DNA of 15,988 nucleotides, taken from NCBI GenBank assembly GCA_023264085.1, contig JALQTF010000079.1, positions 1 through 15,988 of the forward strand. The letters run 5' to 3'. Below the pieces are notes generated by a model. It did not search any database and was not told where the DNA came from. It saw only the letters and a list, made by a program, of their open reading frames with translations. The position numbers were made by a program, and so were the translations under genes. The stretch is from Acholeplasmataceae bacterium. GTDB taxonomy: Bacteria; Bacillota_I; Bacilli_A; Acholeplasmatales; Acholeplasmataceae. The first letter of the stretch is position 1. The number at the start of each line of letters is the position of its first letter. Below, in pieces: positions 1-7,095 of the stretch.

Positions 1-56
1 AAGAGGATGTGTCATTTTATGACCATTTAAATCTACTTTAATACTTTCATTATGTA

Positions 57-335
57 TTACTTCAGTATTTCTATGATTTTTTTAGCACAAGATCCAGTTT
101 TTCCGTGATGGCTACATGGTTCTAAGGTTACATACATTGTGGCATCTTTGACATCTTCTATCGCATGATTGAAAGCTTGGATTTCGGCATGAGCTTCACC
201 ATAGGCTTGATGGTAGCCTTCACCAATGACCTGATTATTTTTAACAATCACTGCACCAACAAGTGGATTTGGTTTCACTTGAATGCCACCTTTGGAAGCT
301 AATTCTAACGCTTTTCTCATGTATACGTCGTGCAT
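57..335 (-). CDS. ribD: RibD-type riboflavin deaminase domain, truncated
   Basis: Resembles the deaminase domain of RibD/RibG, which deaminates the pyrimidine intermediate of riboflavin synthesis in the cytoplasm. The zinc-site motifs are present: H49-A-E51, then P73-C74 with C83 eight residues further on; the substrate loop PNPLVGAV lies at 22-29. I start at the ATG at 335 (92 aa) because AAGGAGA at 341-347 sits six bases upstream; the longer TTG-initiated reading frame overlaps that ribosome site and the terminator. The protein stops about nine residues after C83, whereas the family continues for some 60 more residues of this domain (with a DPNP motif) and usually a reductase domain. The 56 bases beyond the stop do not restore that sequence in any frame. 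It may be a decayed gene or a minimal deaminase. The FMN riboswitch upstream fits a riboflavin role. Identity of the domain is sure; activity is not. Confidence 0.8.
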   Translation of the reverse strand: MHDVYMRKALELASKGGIQVKPNPLVGAVIVKNNQVIGEGYHQAYGEAHAEIQAFNHAIEDVKDATMYVTLEPCSHHGKTGSCAKKIIEILK

Positions 336-354
336 CAAACTCTCCTTATATAAC

Positions 355-376
355 AAAAAATGCCCTTTTCAGGGCA
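355..376 (-). terminator. Riboswitch-controlled intrinsic terminator before ribD
   Basis: Read on the minus strand, TGCCCT (371-376) pairs with AGGGCA (361-366) around a GAAA loop, followed by six T at 355-360. It lies between the FMN aptamer and the ribD ribosome site, so it is the likely expression platform: FMN binding would favour this hairpin and stop transcription. An ATGCC at 395-399 could pair with GGCAT in the hairpin and may be part of an antiterminator; that pairing is a guess. Confidence 0.85.
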
Positions 377-407
377 TGATAAAGCAAAAAATAAGGCATA
401 AAAAACC

Positions 408-518
408 ATATCTTCTCCCATCCAGACTATACTGTCGGTTTTGGAATTGCACCAAATCCTGCCCGAAGGCTCGCGGACTTTACCGCCGATCGGGAATTTC
501 ACCCTGCCCTGAAGATTA
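408..518 (-). promoter_or_regulatory. FMN riboswitch (RFN element)
   Basis: The minus strand carries the highly conserved RFN core blocks in order: AGGGCAGGGTGAAATTCCCG, GGCGGTAAAGTCCGCGAGCC, a variable stem, GGTGCAATTCCAAAACCG, ACAGTATAGTCTGGATGGGA and GAAGAT. ATCTTC (511-516) and GAAGAT (410-415) close the P1 stem. The element binds FMN and represses riboflavin synthesis or transport genes. It is followed by a terminator hairpin and ribD, so control by transcription attenuation is expected. Recognition is by sequence alone and is very strong. Confidence 0.97.
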
Positions 519-530
519 TATTACAACAGT

Positions 531-539
531 AGTATAACA
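531..539 (-). promoter_or_regulatory. Promoter (extended -10) for the FMN riboswitch-ribD transcript
   Basis: The minus strand reads TGT TATACT, an extended -10 element (TGn plus five of six TATAAT bases). Transcription would start near 524, just before the aptamer. No good -35 box is seen: the region 17 bases upstream is the T-run of the preceding gene's terminator. Confidence 0.6.
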
Positions 540-548
540 CATGAAAAT

Positions 549-580
549 AAAAAAAAGCGATACATCTATATCGCTTTTTA
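549..580 (-). terminator. Intrinsic terminator of the Ste24-like gene
   Basis: GCGATA (557-562) and TATCGC (569-574) pair around a six-base loop, extended by A/T pairs. On the minus strand the hairpin is followed by eight T (549-556). It lies 15 bases past the stop codon of the M48 protease gene and directly before the riboswitch promoter. Confidence 0.85.
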
Positions 581-594
581 AAATATGGTAAATA

Positions 595-1827
595 TTAGGA
601 CGCTTCAACAGAAGCAATACGTGATGAAATGGGTGGATGACTATAATAAAGTTTTACATAAAGTGGATGCGGTGTTAAATTGGCAAAATTTTCAACAACG
701 AGTAATTTAAGTGCACTGATCATGGCGTCTTTTGAAGTGTGTTTAGCAGCAAAAGCATCTGCTTTATATTCATGAACCCTTGATACGTAATTCGTGTATA
801 TTCCTAATAATGTATTCACAGGAGAAAGTAAGATAGACATAAGAATAATTGCAAAACCAAAATGCACATTTGATAAGTAGAATGCCGTATGTAAATCAAC
901 TGTCGTTAATATGAATCCTAACACCAAGACATATAAACCAATCACGAAAAGTTGTTGAATAAGTCCTTTTAATGTATCTTTATGTGTTGCATGACCAAGT
1001 TCATGTGCTAGAACTGCTAATATTTGATCTTCAGTGGATTTTTCTATCAATGTGTCAAATAACACAACTTCTTTCGTTTTTCCTAATCCACTGAAAAATG
1101 CATTGAGCTTTGTTGACCTTCTTGATCCGTCCATGACATAAATACGTTTGACTTCAAATCCAAGTGATAATGCTAATGCATCAATTTTTTCTTTTAAACT
1201 CCCTTCTTCTAATAAAGTAAGTTTATTGAATAATCTTACAAACACACCGTTAAATAAAAATAATGCAAGCATCACAGCAAATATAACTAGATATGCAATC
1301 AGAATAAATATCCAGATATTTGAAAATGCTTCAAAAATAACAAAGAGTAAACTTATAATTCCTCCACCAAATACAATGGTTAATATAAAACTTTTTATTT
1401 TATCAACAATAAAAAGTTTTTTCGTCATTTTATTAAAACCAAAAGACTCTTCTATCCTAAATACACGGTAATATGATAAAGGAAGTGACATCATAAAAGA
1501 AATCACATAATACATCAGTAAGAACAATAGGGTTTGAAGTAATGCATTTGAACTCACTTCGATACTCAACTCTTCAAAAAATCCAAATGCGCCTAATGAT
1601 AGTAACAAAAGCATCACAACTGTAGAAAGTGTATTTGAAACGATACCAAACTTGAAATTTACCATTGAATACTCAAGCCACTTTTTATACTTATCCTTAT
1701 CATAAAGTCCTTGAACATTCTCAGGAATCGGTTGGTTTTTATATCGATAATTCAGGATTGAAATGAAAAACTCAAAAACAAACATCCCTAGGATAATACT
1801 TAAAATCACATAGAAAAATAAATTCAT
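595..1827 (-). CDS. M48 family zinc metallopeptidase, Ste24 (CAAX protease) type
   Basis: An integral membrane zinc protease of the M48 family. The catalytic HELGH is at residues 275-279, and the third zinc ligand is E353 in the motif HEYKADAFA. The N-terminal half holds about four or five membrane helices before the catalytic part, plus a further hydrophobic pair after HELGH. At 410 aa with this N-terminal domain it resembles Ste24/CAAX prenyl protease 1 rather than the roughly 290-residue HtpX. I start at the ATG at 1827, preceded by TAGGAGC at 1834-1840; an upstream TTG at 1851 falls inside the -10 box and cannot be the start. Bacterial members probably cut membrane proteins, with substrates mostly unknown. 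It stands alone, divergent from an ICMT-like methyltransferase gene, the next enzyme of eukaryotic CAAX processing. Confidence 0.9.
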   Translation of the reverse strand: MNLFFYVILSIILGMFVFEFFISILNYRYKNQPIPENVQGLYDKDKYKKWLEYSMVNFKFGIVSNTLSTVVMLLLLSLGAFGFFEELSIEVSSNALLQTLLFLLMYYVISFMMSLPLSYYRVFRIEESFGFNKMTKKLFIVDKIKSFILTIVFGGGIISLLFVIFEAFSNIWIFILIAYLVIFAVMLALFLFNGVFVRLFNKLTLLEEGSLKEKIDALALSLGFEVKRIYVMDGSRRSTKLNAFFSGLGKTKEVVLFDTLIEKSTEDQILAVLAHELGHATHKDTLKGLIQQLFVIGLYVLVLGFILTTVDLHTAFYLSNVHFGFAIILMSILLSPVNTLLGIYTNYVSRVHEYKADAFAAKHTSKDAMISALKLLVVENFANLTPHPLYVKLYYSHPPISSRIASVEAS

Positions 1828-1850
1828 AGATGTGCTCCTATTTTTTTTCA

Positions 1851-1859
1851 ATTATAACA
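1851..1859 (-). promoter_or_regulatory. Promoter (extended -10) for the Ste24-like gene
   Basis: The minus strand reads TGT TATAAT, a perfect extended -10 box. The transcript would start near 1844, giving a leader of about 17 bases with the ribosome site TAGGAGC. The -35 area is T-rich on this strand, being the complement of the A-tract repeats at 1868-1887. Confidence 0.65.
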
Positions 1860-1867
1860 CAATATGA

Positions 1868-1887
1868 TGCCAAAAAATGCCAAAAAA
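1868..1887. repeat. Two tandem copies of a 10-bp A-tract unit
   Basis: TGCCAAAAAA occurs twice with no gap (1868-1877, 1878-1887) and a partial third copy starts at 1888. It lies between two divergent promoters, with A6 tracts spaced by one helical turn, a pattern expected to bend DNA or act as an UP-like element. It could also be an operator half-site pair. Confidence 0.6.
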
Positions 1888-1927
1888 TGAAAAGACATAA
1901 TATCCTTATCTTATAGCATTCTTTACA

Positions 1928-1936
1928 TGATATAAT
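1928..1936 (+). promoter_or_regulatory. Promoter (extended -10) for the ICMT-like/crtN/ldh operon
   Basis: TGA TATAAT is a perfect extended -10 box. The start would be near 1943, giving a short leader with AGAGG at 1946-1950 before the ATG at 1956. No clear -35 box 17 bases upstream. This looks like the only promoter of the three-gene operon, which otherwise has no gaps. Confidence 0.7.
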
Positions 1937-1955
1937 AGAGATACTAGAGGTCTAT

Positions 1956-2543
1956 ATGTTATCATTTTTTTTCGTAAATACGTGGCCATACTATCTTTTT
2001 TATTTTGTAACTATATTATGGATCAGTGAGTTTTTTATTTTTCCATCTCACTTACAAAAACAAAGTAAAGAGGAGAAAAAAAGCTTCTTTTTTATCTTAC
2101 AGTTTATTTTAATCATTATTTTATTGAACTTTATTTTTGGCATGTTTCAAATTGGAAGCATTCAAGACCAAAATACGCGCACGATTTTTAATTATGTTGC
2201 AATCATTTTATACACCATGGGACTTGTATTGCGTTATGTTTCCATCATGCATCTCGGTCGTTTTTTTACAAGAAATGTCGCCGTCTCTGAGCAACATGAT
2301 TTAATTTCAACAGGACCTTATAAAATTTTAAGACACCCTTTATATTTAGGTTTATTTCTTCTATCGACAAGCGTACCATTATTCTTTAGTAATATTATTT
2401 TAATCCCCATAAGTTATGTATTTATGGGATACATTTTAAATCATCGTATGGTATTAGAAGAACACATTTTAGAAACACAACTCGGTATGCGTTATACAGA
2501 GTGGAAACGCGCAAGATATAAATTTATTCCGTTTATTTATTAA
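1956..2543 (+). CDS. ICMT-like (isoprenylcysteine carboxyl methyltransferase family) membrane protein
   Basis: A 195-residue membrane protein with about five hydrophobic segments. The C-terminal half carries the family signature: GPYKILRHPLYLG with R-H-P at 126-128, then E168-E169 before the final amphipathic stretch ending in a short Trp/Arg-rich region. This is the S-adenosylmethionine-binding part of the ICMT/phospholipid methyltransferase superfamily. The substrate in bacteria is generally unknown; candidates are isoprenoid-linked thiols, lipids or other small membrane molecules. The start is the ATG five bases after AGAGG. It is the first gene of an operon with a CrtN-type desaturase 9 bases downstream, and is divergent from a Ste24-type protease. 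The latter suggests CAAX-like processing, the former a link to isoprenoid lipids. Confidence 0.8.
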   Translation: MLSFFFVNTWPYYLFYFVTILWISEFFIFPSHLQKQSKEEKKSFFFILQFILIIILLNFIFGMFQIGSIQDQNTRTIFNYVAIILYTMGLVLRYVSIMHLGRFFTRNVAVSEQHDLISTGPYKILRHPLYLGLFLLSTSVPLFFSNIILIPISYVFMGYILNHRMVLEEHILETQLGMRYTEWKRARYKFIPFIY

Positions 2544-2552
2544 GGAGGAAAC

Positions 2553-4034
2553 ATGAAAGAAGTCGTTGTCATTGGTGGTGGGTTAGGTGGTATGAGTGCC
2601 GCAATCACCCTTGCCAAGCATAAAGAGTTTCGTATCACACTCATCGAAAAAAATTCACATATAGGTGGTAAACTAAATGTCCTTGAACAAGATGGTTTTT
2701 CATTTGATTTGGGTCCATCTATTTTTACAATGCCACAATATTTTGATGCATTATTTGAGATGCATGGTAAAAAAAGAGAAAACTATTTTAAACTCGTACC
2801 TGTGACACCACACTGGAGAAACTTTTTTGAAGATGGAACAACCATCGATTTAGCAGATACATTAGAGGGTATGAAAGCTTTAGATAACATTACAGAAAAA
2901 GATTATGAAGAGCTTCAAGCTTTTTATACTTATACAGAAAAACTTTATGATTTTACAAATGATATCTTATTTAAAAATCAAGCTGAAACTGTCTTGCAAA
3001 CACTTAAATATTATCCTCCTTTAAAAATATTTAAAGACAGTGATTATTTTAGAACTATGGATGAAGGCATTAGAAAATACATCACGAATCCTTATTTAAT
3101 TGACATTATGAATTATTTTATTAAATATGTCGGTTCTAATCCGTATGATGCACCAGCAGTAATGAATCTGTTGCCTTATATTCAATGGAAATTTGGTTTA
3201 TGGTATGTTGAAGGTGGCATGTATCAAGCCTCCATTGGAATGCAAAAACTCATGAAAGAATTAGGCATTATTGTTAAAACAAATACTGAAGTCTTATCTG
3301 TAGAGAAACAAAAAGGACGTATTTCTAAAATAACATTAAGTGATGGTACAACGAAACATGTCGATGTCGTTGTCTCTAATATGGAGGCAATTCCTTTCTA
3401 TGAGAAAATTACCCAAGAACCAGAGAAAAAACTTAAAACACTTAAGAAAAAATACGGACCTGCTTGTTCCGGATTCGCTTTGCACTTAGGTGTTAATAAA
3501 CAGTATCCTCAACTTGCGCATCATAATTTCTTTTTCTCAAATGAGCTCAAACAAAATTTTGATAATATTTTTCATAAACACAAATTATCAGGTGATCCAA
3601 CGATTTATTTGGTTGCACCAATGAAAACAGATCCTTCTCAAGGACCTGAAGGTCATGAAATTATTAAAATATTGCCTCACATTTCTGTCATCAAAGGTGA
3701 CAAAGCCTTTTCAAAAGAGGAATATGAAGCATTTGAAGATGCTGTTCTAACTAAATTAGAACGCATGGGACTGACAGATCTAAGAAAACACATAGTATCG
3801 AAAGAGTTATGGACACCAGAAACCATTCAGCAAAAATATTATTCTAACCAAGGTGCCATCTATGGTGTTGAAGCCAATCGTAAAATGAATTTAGGCTTTA
3901 AAGTACCTAAGACATCAACATTTTATAATAATTTATTTTTTGTAGGTGGATCTACTAATCCAGGTGGCGGTATGCCAATGGTTGTATTATCCGGTCAACA
4001 AGTAGAAAAACATGTATTAAGGAGTCTAAAATGA
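2553..4034 (+). CDS. crtN: Phytoene desaturase family FAD oxidoreductase (CrtN/CrtI/CrtP type)
   Basis: A 493-residue flavoprotein. The N-terminal dinucleotide-binding fold is clear: VVVIGGGLGGMSAA at 4-17, then E32 which binds the ribose of FAD, followed by GGKLN. The C-terminal FAD motif of the carotenoid desaturases is also present (FFVGGSTNPGGGMPM, starting about residue 463). CrtI/CrtN enzymes remove hydrogens from phytoene or dehydrosqualene; the related CrtP oxidises terminal methyls. Sequence alone does not settle which reaction applies. AAGGAGG precedes the ATG by four bases, an excellent ribosome site. The gene lies 9 bases after the ICMT-like gene and overlaps ldh by 4 nt. No phytoene or dehydrosqualene synthase is in the window, so its substrate must come from elsewhere. 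Confidence 0.85.
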   Translation: MKEVVVIGGGLGGMSAAITLAKHKEFRITLIEKNSHIGGKLNVLEQDGFSFDLGPSIFTMPQYFDALFEMHGKKRENYFKLVPVTPHWRNFFEDGTTIDLADTLEGMKALDNITEKDYEELQAFYTYTEKLYDFTNDILFKNQAETVLQTLKYYPPLKIFKDSDYFRTMDEGIRKYITNPYLIDIMNYFIKYVGSNPYDAPAVMNLLPYIQWKFGLWYVEGGMYQASIGMQKLMKELGIIVKTNTEVLSVEKQKGRISKITLSDGTTKHVDVVVSNMEAIPFYEKITQEPEKKLKTLKKKYGPACSGFALHLGVNKQYPQLAHHNFFFSNELKQNFDNIFHKHKLSGDPTIYLVAPMKTDPSQGPEGHEIIKILPHISVIKGDKAFSKEEYEAFEDAVLTKLERMGLTDLRKHIVSKELWTPETIQQKYYSNQGAIYGVEANRKMNLGFKVPKTSTFYNNLFFVGGSTNPGGGMPMVVLSGQQVEKHVLRSLK

Positions 4035-4963
4035 GTAAAGTTGTCTTAATTGGAACAGGTTTTGTAGGCATGAGTTTTGCCTATAGTGCACTTAATAAGG
4101 GTAGTTTTGAAACATTGGTATTAATCGATGTTAATCATGAAAAAGCTGTCGGAGAAGCCATGGACTTGAACCATGGTTTAGTATTTGCCCCGCGCAAAAT
4201 GAACATTTACGCTGGAGATTATCAAGACTGTAAAGATGCAGATATTGTTGTCATTACAGCAGGTGTTAATCAAAAACCAGGGGAAACCCGTTTAGACCTA
4301 TTAAAACGCAATGCAGAGATCATGAAATCAGTTGTTAAACAAGTCATGGCAAGTGGTTTTAATGGTATATTCTTAGTAGCGACCAATCCAGTAGATATTT
4401 TAACGTATGTCGTGTATGAAGCTTCAGGTCTGCCAAAAACGAAAGTTATTGGTAGTGGAACTTCTCTTGATACAGCGAGATTGCGTTATGAATTAGCAAA
4501 ACGTATTCACATTGATGTGAGAAATGTCCATGCGTACATATTAGGAGAGCATGGTGACAGTGAATTTGTTTGCTGGTCTAATGCTAATGTTGGTTCTAAA
4601 CCTATCATGGATGTTATTGAAACCATTGATAAAATCAAATTTGAAGATCTTCAAGTCATTGCAGATGACGTAAGAAATGCTGCTTATGAAATTATTTCTC
4701 GAAAACAAGCAACTTATTATGGTATCGGAATGGCGCTCAATCGCATTGTCATGGCAATTCTTAATAATGATCATGCAATTCTTCCGTTGTCTGTTTTAAA
4801 TGAAGATGAATATGATTGTGACAAGGTTTATATTGGATTACCTGCAGTAGTCAGTAGAGAAGGTATTGATCATATCGTTAAACTTAAACTTAGTGATGAA
4901 GAAAAAGTACTTCTTAAAAAATCATCTCAAATTTTAAAAGATGCACATCAACATTTAAAATAA
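4031..4963 (+). CDS. ldh: L-lactate dehydrogenase
   Basis: Reduces pyruvate to L-lactate with NADH in the cytosol, recycling NAD+ in fermentation. The 310-residue protein has the Rossmann motif GTGFVG near the N terminus, the active-site loop NQKPGETR, and the catalytic histidine H174 in GEHGDS. Q81 at the specificity position marks lactate rather than malate dehydrogenase, which has Arg there. The substrate-binding arginine lies in DTARLRYELAKR. The length is typical. The ATG overlaps the desaturase stop (ATGA), with AAGGAG seven bases upstream, so the two are translationally coupled. Being cotranscribed with a carotenoid desaturase is unusual for ldh. A hairpin terminator begins at the stop codon. 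Confidence 0.95.
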   Translation: MSKVVLIGTGFVGMSFAYSALNKGSFETLVLIDVNHEKAVGEAMDLNHGLVFAPRKMNIYAGDYQDCKDADIVVITAGVNQKPGETRLDLLKRNAEIMKSVVKQVMASGFNGIFLVATNPVDILTYVVYEASGLPKTKVIGSGTSLDTARLRYELAKRIHIDVRNVHAYILGEHGDSEFVCWSNANVGSKPIMDVIETIDKIKFEDLQVIADDVRNAAYEIISRKQATYYGIGMALNRIVMAILNNDHAILPLSVLNEDEYDCDKVYIGLPAVVSREGIDHIVKLKLSDEEKVLLKKSSQILKDAHQHLK

Positions 4964-4994
4964 AAAAAAGATGGATATACTCCATCTTTTTTTT
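4962..4994. terminator. Bidirectional terminator between ldh and the aldehyde dehydrogenase gene
   Basis: GATGGA (4970-4975) and TCCATC (4981-4986) pair around a five-base loop, flanked by eight A on the left and eight T on the right. Either strand therefore gives a hairpin followed by a T-run. It overlaps the stop codons of both convergent genes. Confidence 0.9.
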
Positions 4995-6339
4995 ATTTTA
5001 AAATGTTTTTAATAAGCTTCTCTTTTTTCTTTGTATAAGGAGGATATGCAATGGCTGGATCAAATTTTGTACTATGTTTAACATATGTCTTCATGTGGCT
5101 AAATACATCAAAGGATGCTTTTCCATGATAATTTCCGATGCCACTATGTCCGACACCACCAAAAGGTAAATGAGGATTTACAACTTGCATAATGGTATCA
5201 TTAATCGCGCCATTACCAAATGAAAGTTGATTAAAAATACGTTTAATATTGGATTTAGATTCTGAAAAAACATATAAAGCAAGCGGTTTTGGTTTTGTTT
5301 TTAAAACACTGATGACTTCATCAAGATTTTCAAATGTTAAGATTGGTAAGATTGGTCCAAATATTTCATCTTTCATAACATCATCATCCCAAGTCACATC
5401 ATGCATGATAATAGGTTCTATTTTTTTATCGATGATGTTGCCTTGATAAAGGACTTTTTTCTTATTGATGAGTTTTTTTAATCTGTCTACATGTTGATCA
5501 GAAACGATATGTGTAAGGTTATCATAATTAGGATAAAATTCTTTTAATGTATCTATAAGTGCTTTTTCTAATGTATCTTTTACATTTTGTTGAACATAAA
5601 TATAATCTGGTGCGATGCACGTTTGTCCTGCATTTAGAAATTTACCATATACAATTCTTCTCGCTGTGACTTTGATGTTTGCAGTTTCATCGACAATCGT
5701 TGGACTTTTTCCACCAAGTTCTAAAGTCACCGGAATGAGTTTTTGAGCTGCCTTTTCATAAATGATTTGTCCAACTTTTGTAGATCCAGTAAAGAATATA
5801 TGATCAAAAGACAAATCTAGTAATGCTTGCGTCACTTCAACACCACCTTGAACCACATGAATATAACTTGAATCAAACGTTTCTTTGATGATTTTTTCAA
5901 TGATTTTTGAAACATTTGGTGTGAATTCACTTGGTTTAAGAAATACAGTATTCCCTGCAGCAATGGCACCTATGAGCGGTTCAATAACAAGTTGAAATGG
6001 ATAATTAAAAGGGCCAATAATTAGAATTTGACCTTTTGGTTCAGGTTGAATATATGATGTTGTTAGCAACTGAAAAAAAGGTGTTTTCACTTTTTTTCTA
6101 TTCATCCAAGTCTTTAATCTTTTTTGGATAAACTGAATTGATTTTAACGTATAGCCAATTTCAGTTGCATATGCCTCAAAAGAAGATTTACCTAAATCTT
6201 TTTTTAAAGCTTGAGTGATATCATTTTGTCGTTTTAAAATTGCTTCTTTTAATTTTGATAGTTGTTGAAATCTAAATGCATATGATTTTGTCACTTGATC
6301 ATTAAATAATTGTTTTTGAGCATCTAACACTTGTTTCAT
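4993..6339 (-). CDS. Aldehyde dehydrogenase, class 3-like (ALDH3/YwdH type)
   Basis: Oxidises aldehydes to acids with NAD(P)+. The 448-residue length and the missing N-terminal arm fit the ALDH3 class. Visible motifs are PFNYPFQL (cofactor and oxyanion Asn), FTGSTKVG (nucleotide loop), the general base E207 in LELGGKSP, the nucleophile C241 in NAGQTCIAPDY, and EIFGPILPI. The C-terminal HLPFGGVGHSGIG is also typical. ALDH3 members act on medium and long fatty aldehydes; one such enzyme in Staphylococcus aureus oxidises a carotenoid aldehyde. The closeness to a CrtN-type gene makes a similar job possible but unproven. The start is the ATG at 6339 after AAGAGG (6345-6350). It is monocistronic on the minus strand, convergent with ldh. 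Confidence 0.92.
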   Translation of the reverse strand: MKQVLDAQKQLFNDQVTKSYAFRFQQLSKLKEAILKRQNDITQALKKDLGKSSFEAYATEIGYTLKSIQFIQKRLKTWMNRKKVKTPFFQLLTTSYIQPEPKGQILIIGPFNYPFQLVIEPLIGAIAAGNTVFLKPSEFTPNVSKIIEKIIKETFDSSYIHVVQGGVEVTQALLDLSFDHIFFTGSTKVGQIIYEKAAQKLIPVTLELGGKSPTIVDETANIKVTARRIVYGKFLNAGQTCIAPDYIYVQQNVKDTLEKALIDTLKEFYPNYDNLTHIVSDQHVDRLKKLINKKKVLYQGNIIDKKIEPIIMHDVTWDDDVMKDEIFGPILPILTFENLDEVISVLKTKPKPLALYVFSESKSNIKRIFNQLSFGNGAINDTIMQVVNPHLPFGGVGHSGIGNYHGKASFDVFSHMKTYVKHSTKFDPAIAYPPYTKKKEKLIKNILK

Positions 6340-6372
6340 ACGTTCCTCTTTGTATACGTTTTATTTAGTCAT

Positions 6373-6402
6373 ATTATACAACATGATGATTGAGTAAGTG
6401 AA
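6373..6402 (-). promoter_or_regulatory. Promoter for the aldehyde dehydrogenase gene
   Basis: The minus strand has TATAAT (6373-6378) and TTCACT (6397-6402, four of six matches to TTGACA) with an 18-base spacer. The transcript would start near 6366, giving a leader of about 27 bases before the ATG at 6339. Confidence 0.6.
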
Positions 6403-6408
6403 TCCACC

Positions 6409-6426
6409 ATTTATGAATCCATAAAT
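6409..6426. promoter_or_regulatory. Candidate operator: perfect 7-bp inverted repeat
   Basis: ATTTATG, a four-base spacer AATC, and CATAAAT form a perfect dyad between two divergent promoters, overlapping the -35 region of the plus-strand one. TGAATCCA occurs at 6399-6406 and again inside the dyad at 6414-6421. This arrangement suits a dimeric repressor controlling one or both genes. No T-run follows, so it is not a terminator. The regulator is unknown. Confidence 0.45.
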
Positions 6427-6427
6427 A

Positions 6428-6436
6428 TGTTAAAAT
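6428..6436 (+). promoter_or_regulatory. Promoter (extended -10) for the MsrQ-like gene pair
   Basis: TGT TAAAAT is an extended -10 box with five of six matches. The start would be near 6443. The -35 region falls on the inverted repeat at 6409-6426 and has no good consensus. Confidence 0.55.
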
Positions 6437-6468
6437 ATATGTGCAAATTCATTAGATGAAAGAAAATT

Positions 6469-7095
6469 ATGATCTCTATCTTACTCATTTTATTATTTAT
6501 ATTAATCACCAATTTACTTCCGATTTCAATAAACATCACGCTGTTATCATTTTTTATAGTGATTTCGATTTATAAATTTCCAAAAATGTTTAGCAAAGAT
6601 GTTATATTTTATTTACTAGCAACATGTGTTGCGATCTTGTCTATAATATTTAATGATCTTTATATATTTGATTATGTTCTTAAAGGCTATATATCGATTG
6701 CTATTTTTATCGTGATTATGTTTACTGGGGTTATTCCTATTAAATGGAAACTTACCCAAATATTAGTAAAAACCAGAGGCTTGTTATCAATTATTGGTTT
6801 TATATTCATTTCACCACATGCAGTACTTCATTTACTTGGTCTATTTAGTGGTATCAATTTATTTGGAATCGCTGCATATGCGCTCATGGTACCTTTAACA
6901 ATCATTTCCTTTAAAACGATTCGAAGAGAAATAAATCCTAGAGATTGGAAAAACATACAAAAAGCATCCTATATCATTTATGGTCTGTTGTATTTGCATA
7001 TTTTATGGGTCGGTAGTTGGACAGATAAATTAGTTTATATTGTTTTGTTTGTTTTATACATCAACAATAAATTATACAAGGAGTTTAGAAAGTGA
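6469..7095 (+). CDS. MsrQ/YedZ-like ferric reductase-type heme membrane protein
   Basis: A 208-residue membrane protein with about six hydrophobic helices. The core resembles the ferric reductase-like transmembrane domain of MsrQ (YedZ): an RGLLSIIGF helix start, H117 and H121 in SPHAVLHL, and H177 in LLYLHILW are candidate heme b ligands, separated by a connecting loop ending in NPRDWKNIQK as in MsrQ. MsrQ passes electrons across the membrane to MsrP; related proteins serve flavin-bearing extracytoplasmic proteins. No MsrP gene is present here, so the partner is unknown. The ribosome site is weak (GAAAGAAAA before the ATG), but the next start overlaps this stop and the reading frame is well conserved in character. 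It is convergent with the NQR operon. Family assignment is moderately sure. Confidence 0.7.
   Translation: MISILLILLFILITNLLPISINITLLSFFIVISIYKFPKMFSKDVIFYLLATCVAILSIIFNDLYIFDYVLKGYISIAIFIVIMFTGVIPIKWKLTQILVKTRGLLSIIGFIFISPHAVLHLLGLFSGINLFGIAAYALMVPLTIISFKTIRREINPRDWKNIQKASYIIYGLLYLHILWVGSWTDKLVYIVLFVLYINNKLYKEFRK

Noticed and set aside
1..70. A frameshift restoring full-length RibD
   Set aside because: Neither alternative frame after the stop shows the expected DPNP region, so a simple one-base error does not explain the short protein.
283..537. Plus-strand open frame of 84 codons
   Set aside because: It lies over the minus-strand FMN riboswitch and ribD, has no ribosome site and a composition unlike a protein.
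1828..1851. TTG start at 1851 for the Ste24-like protein
   Set aside because: That codon overlaps the -10 box TATAAT of the gene's own promoter; the ATG at 1827 has a good ribosome site.
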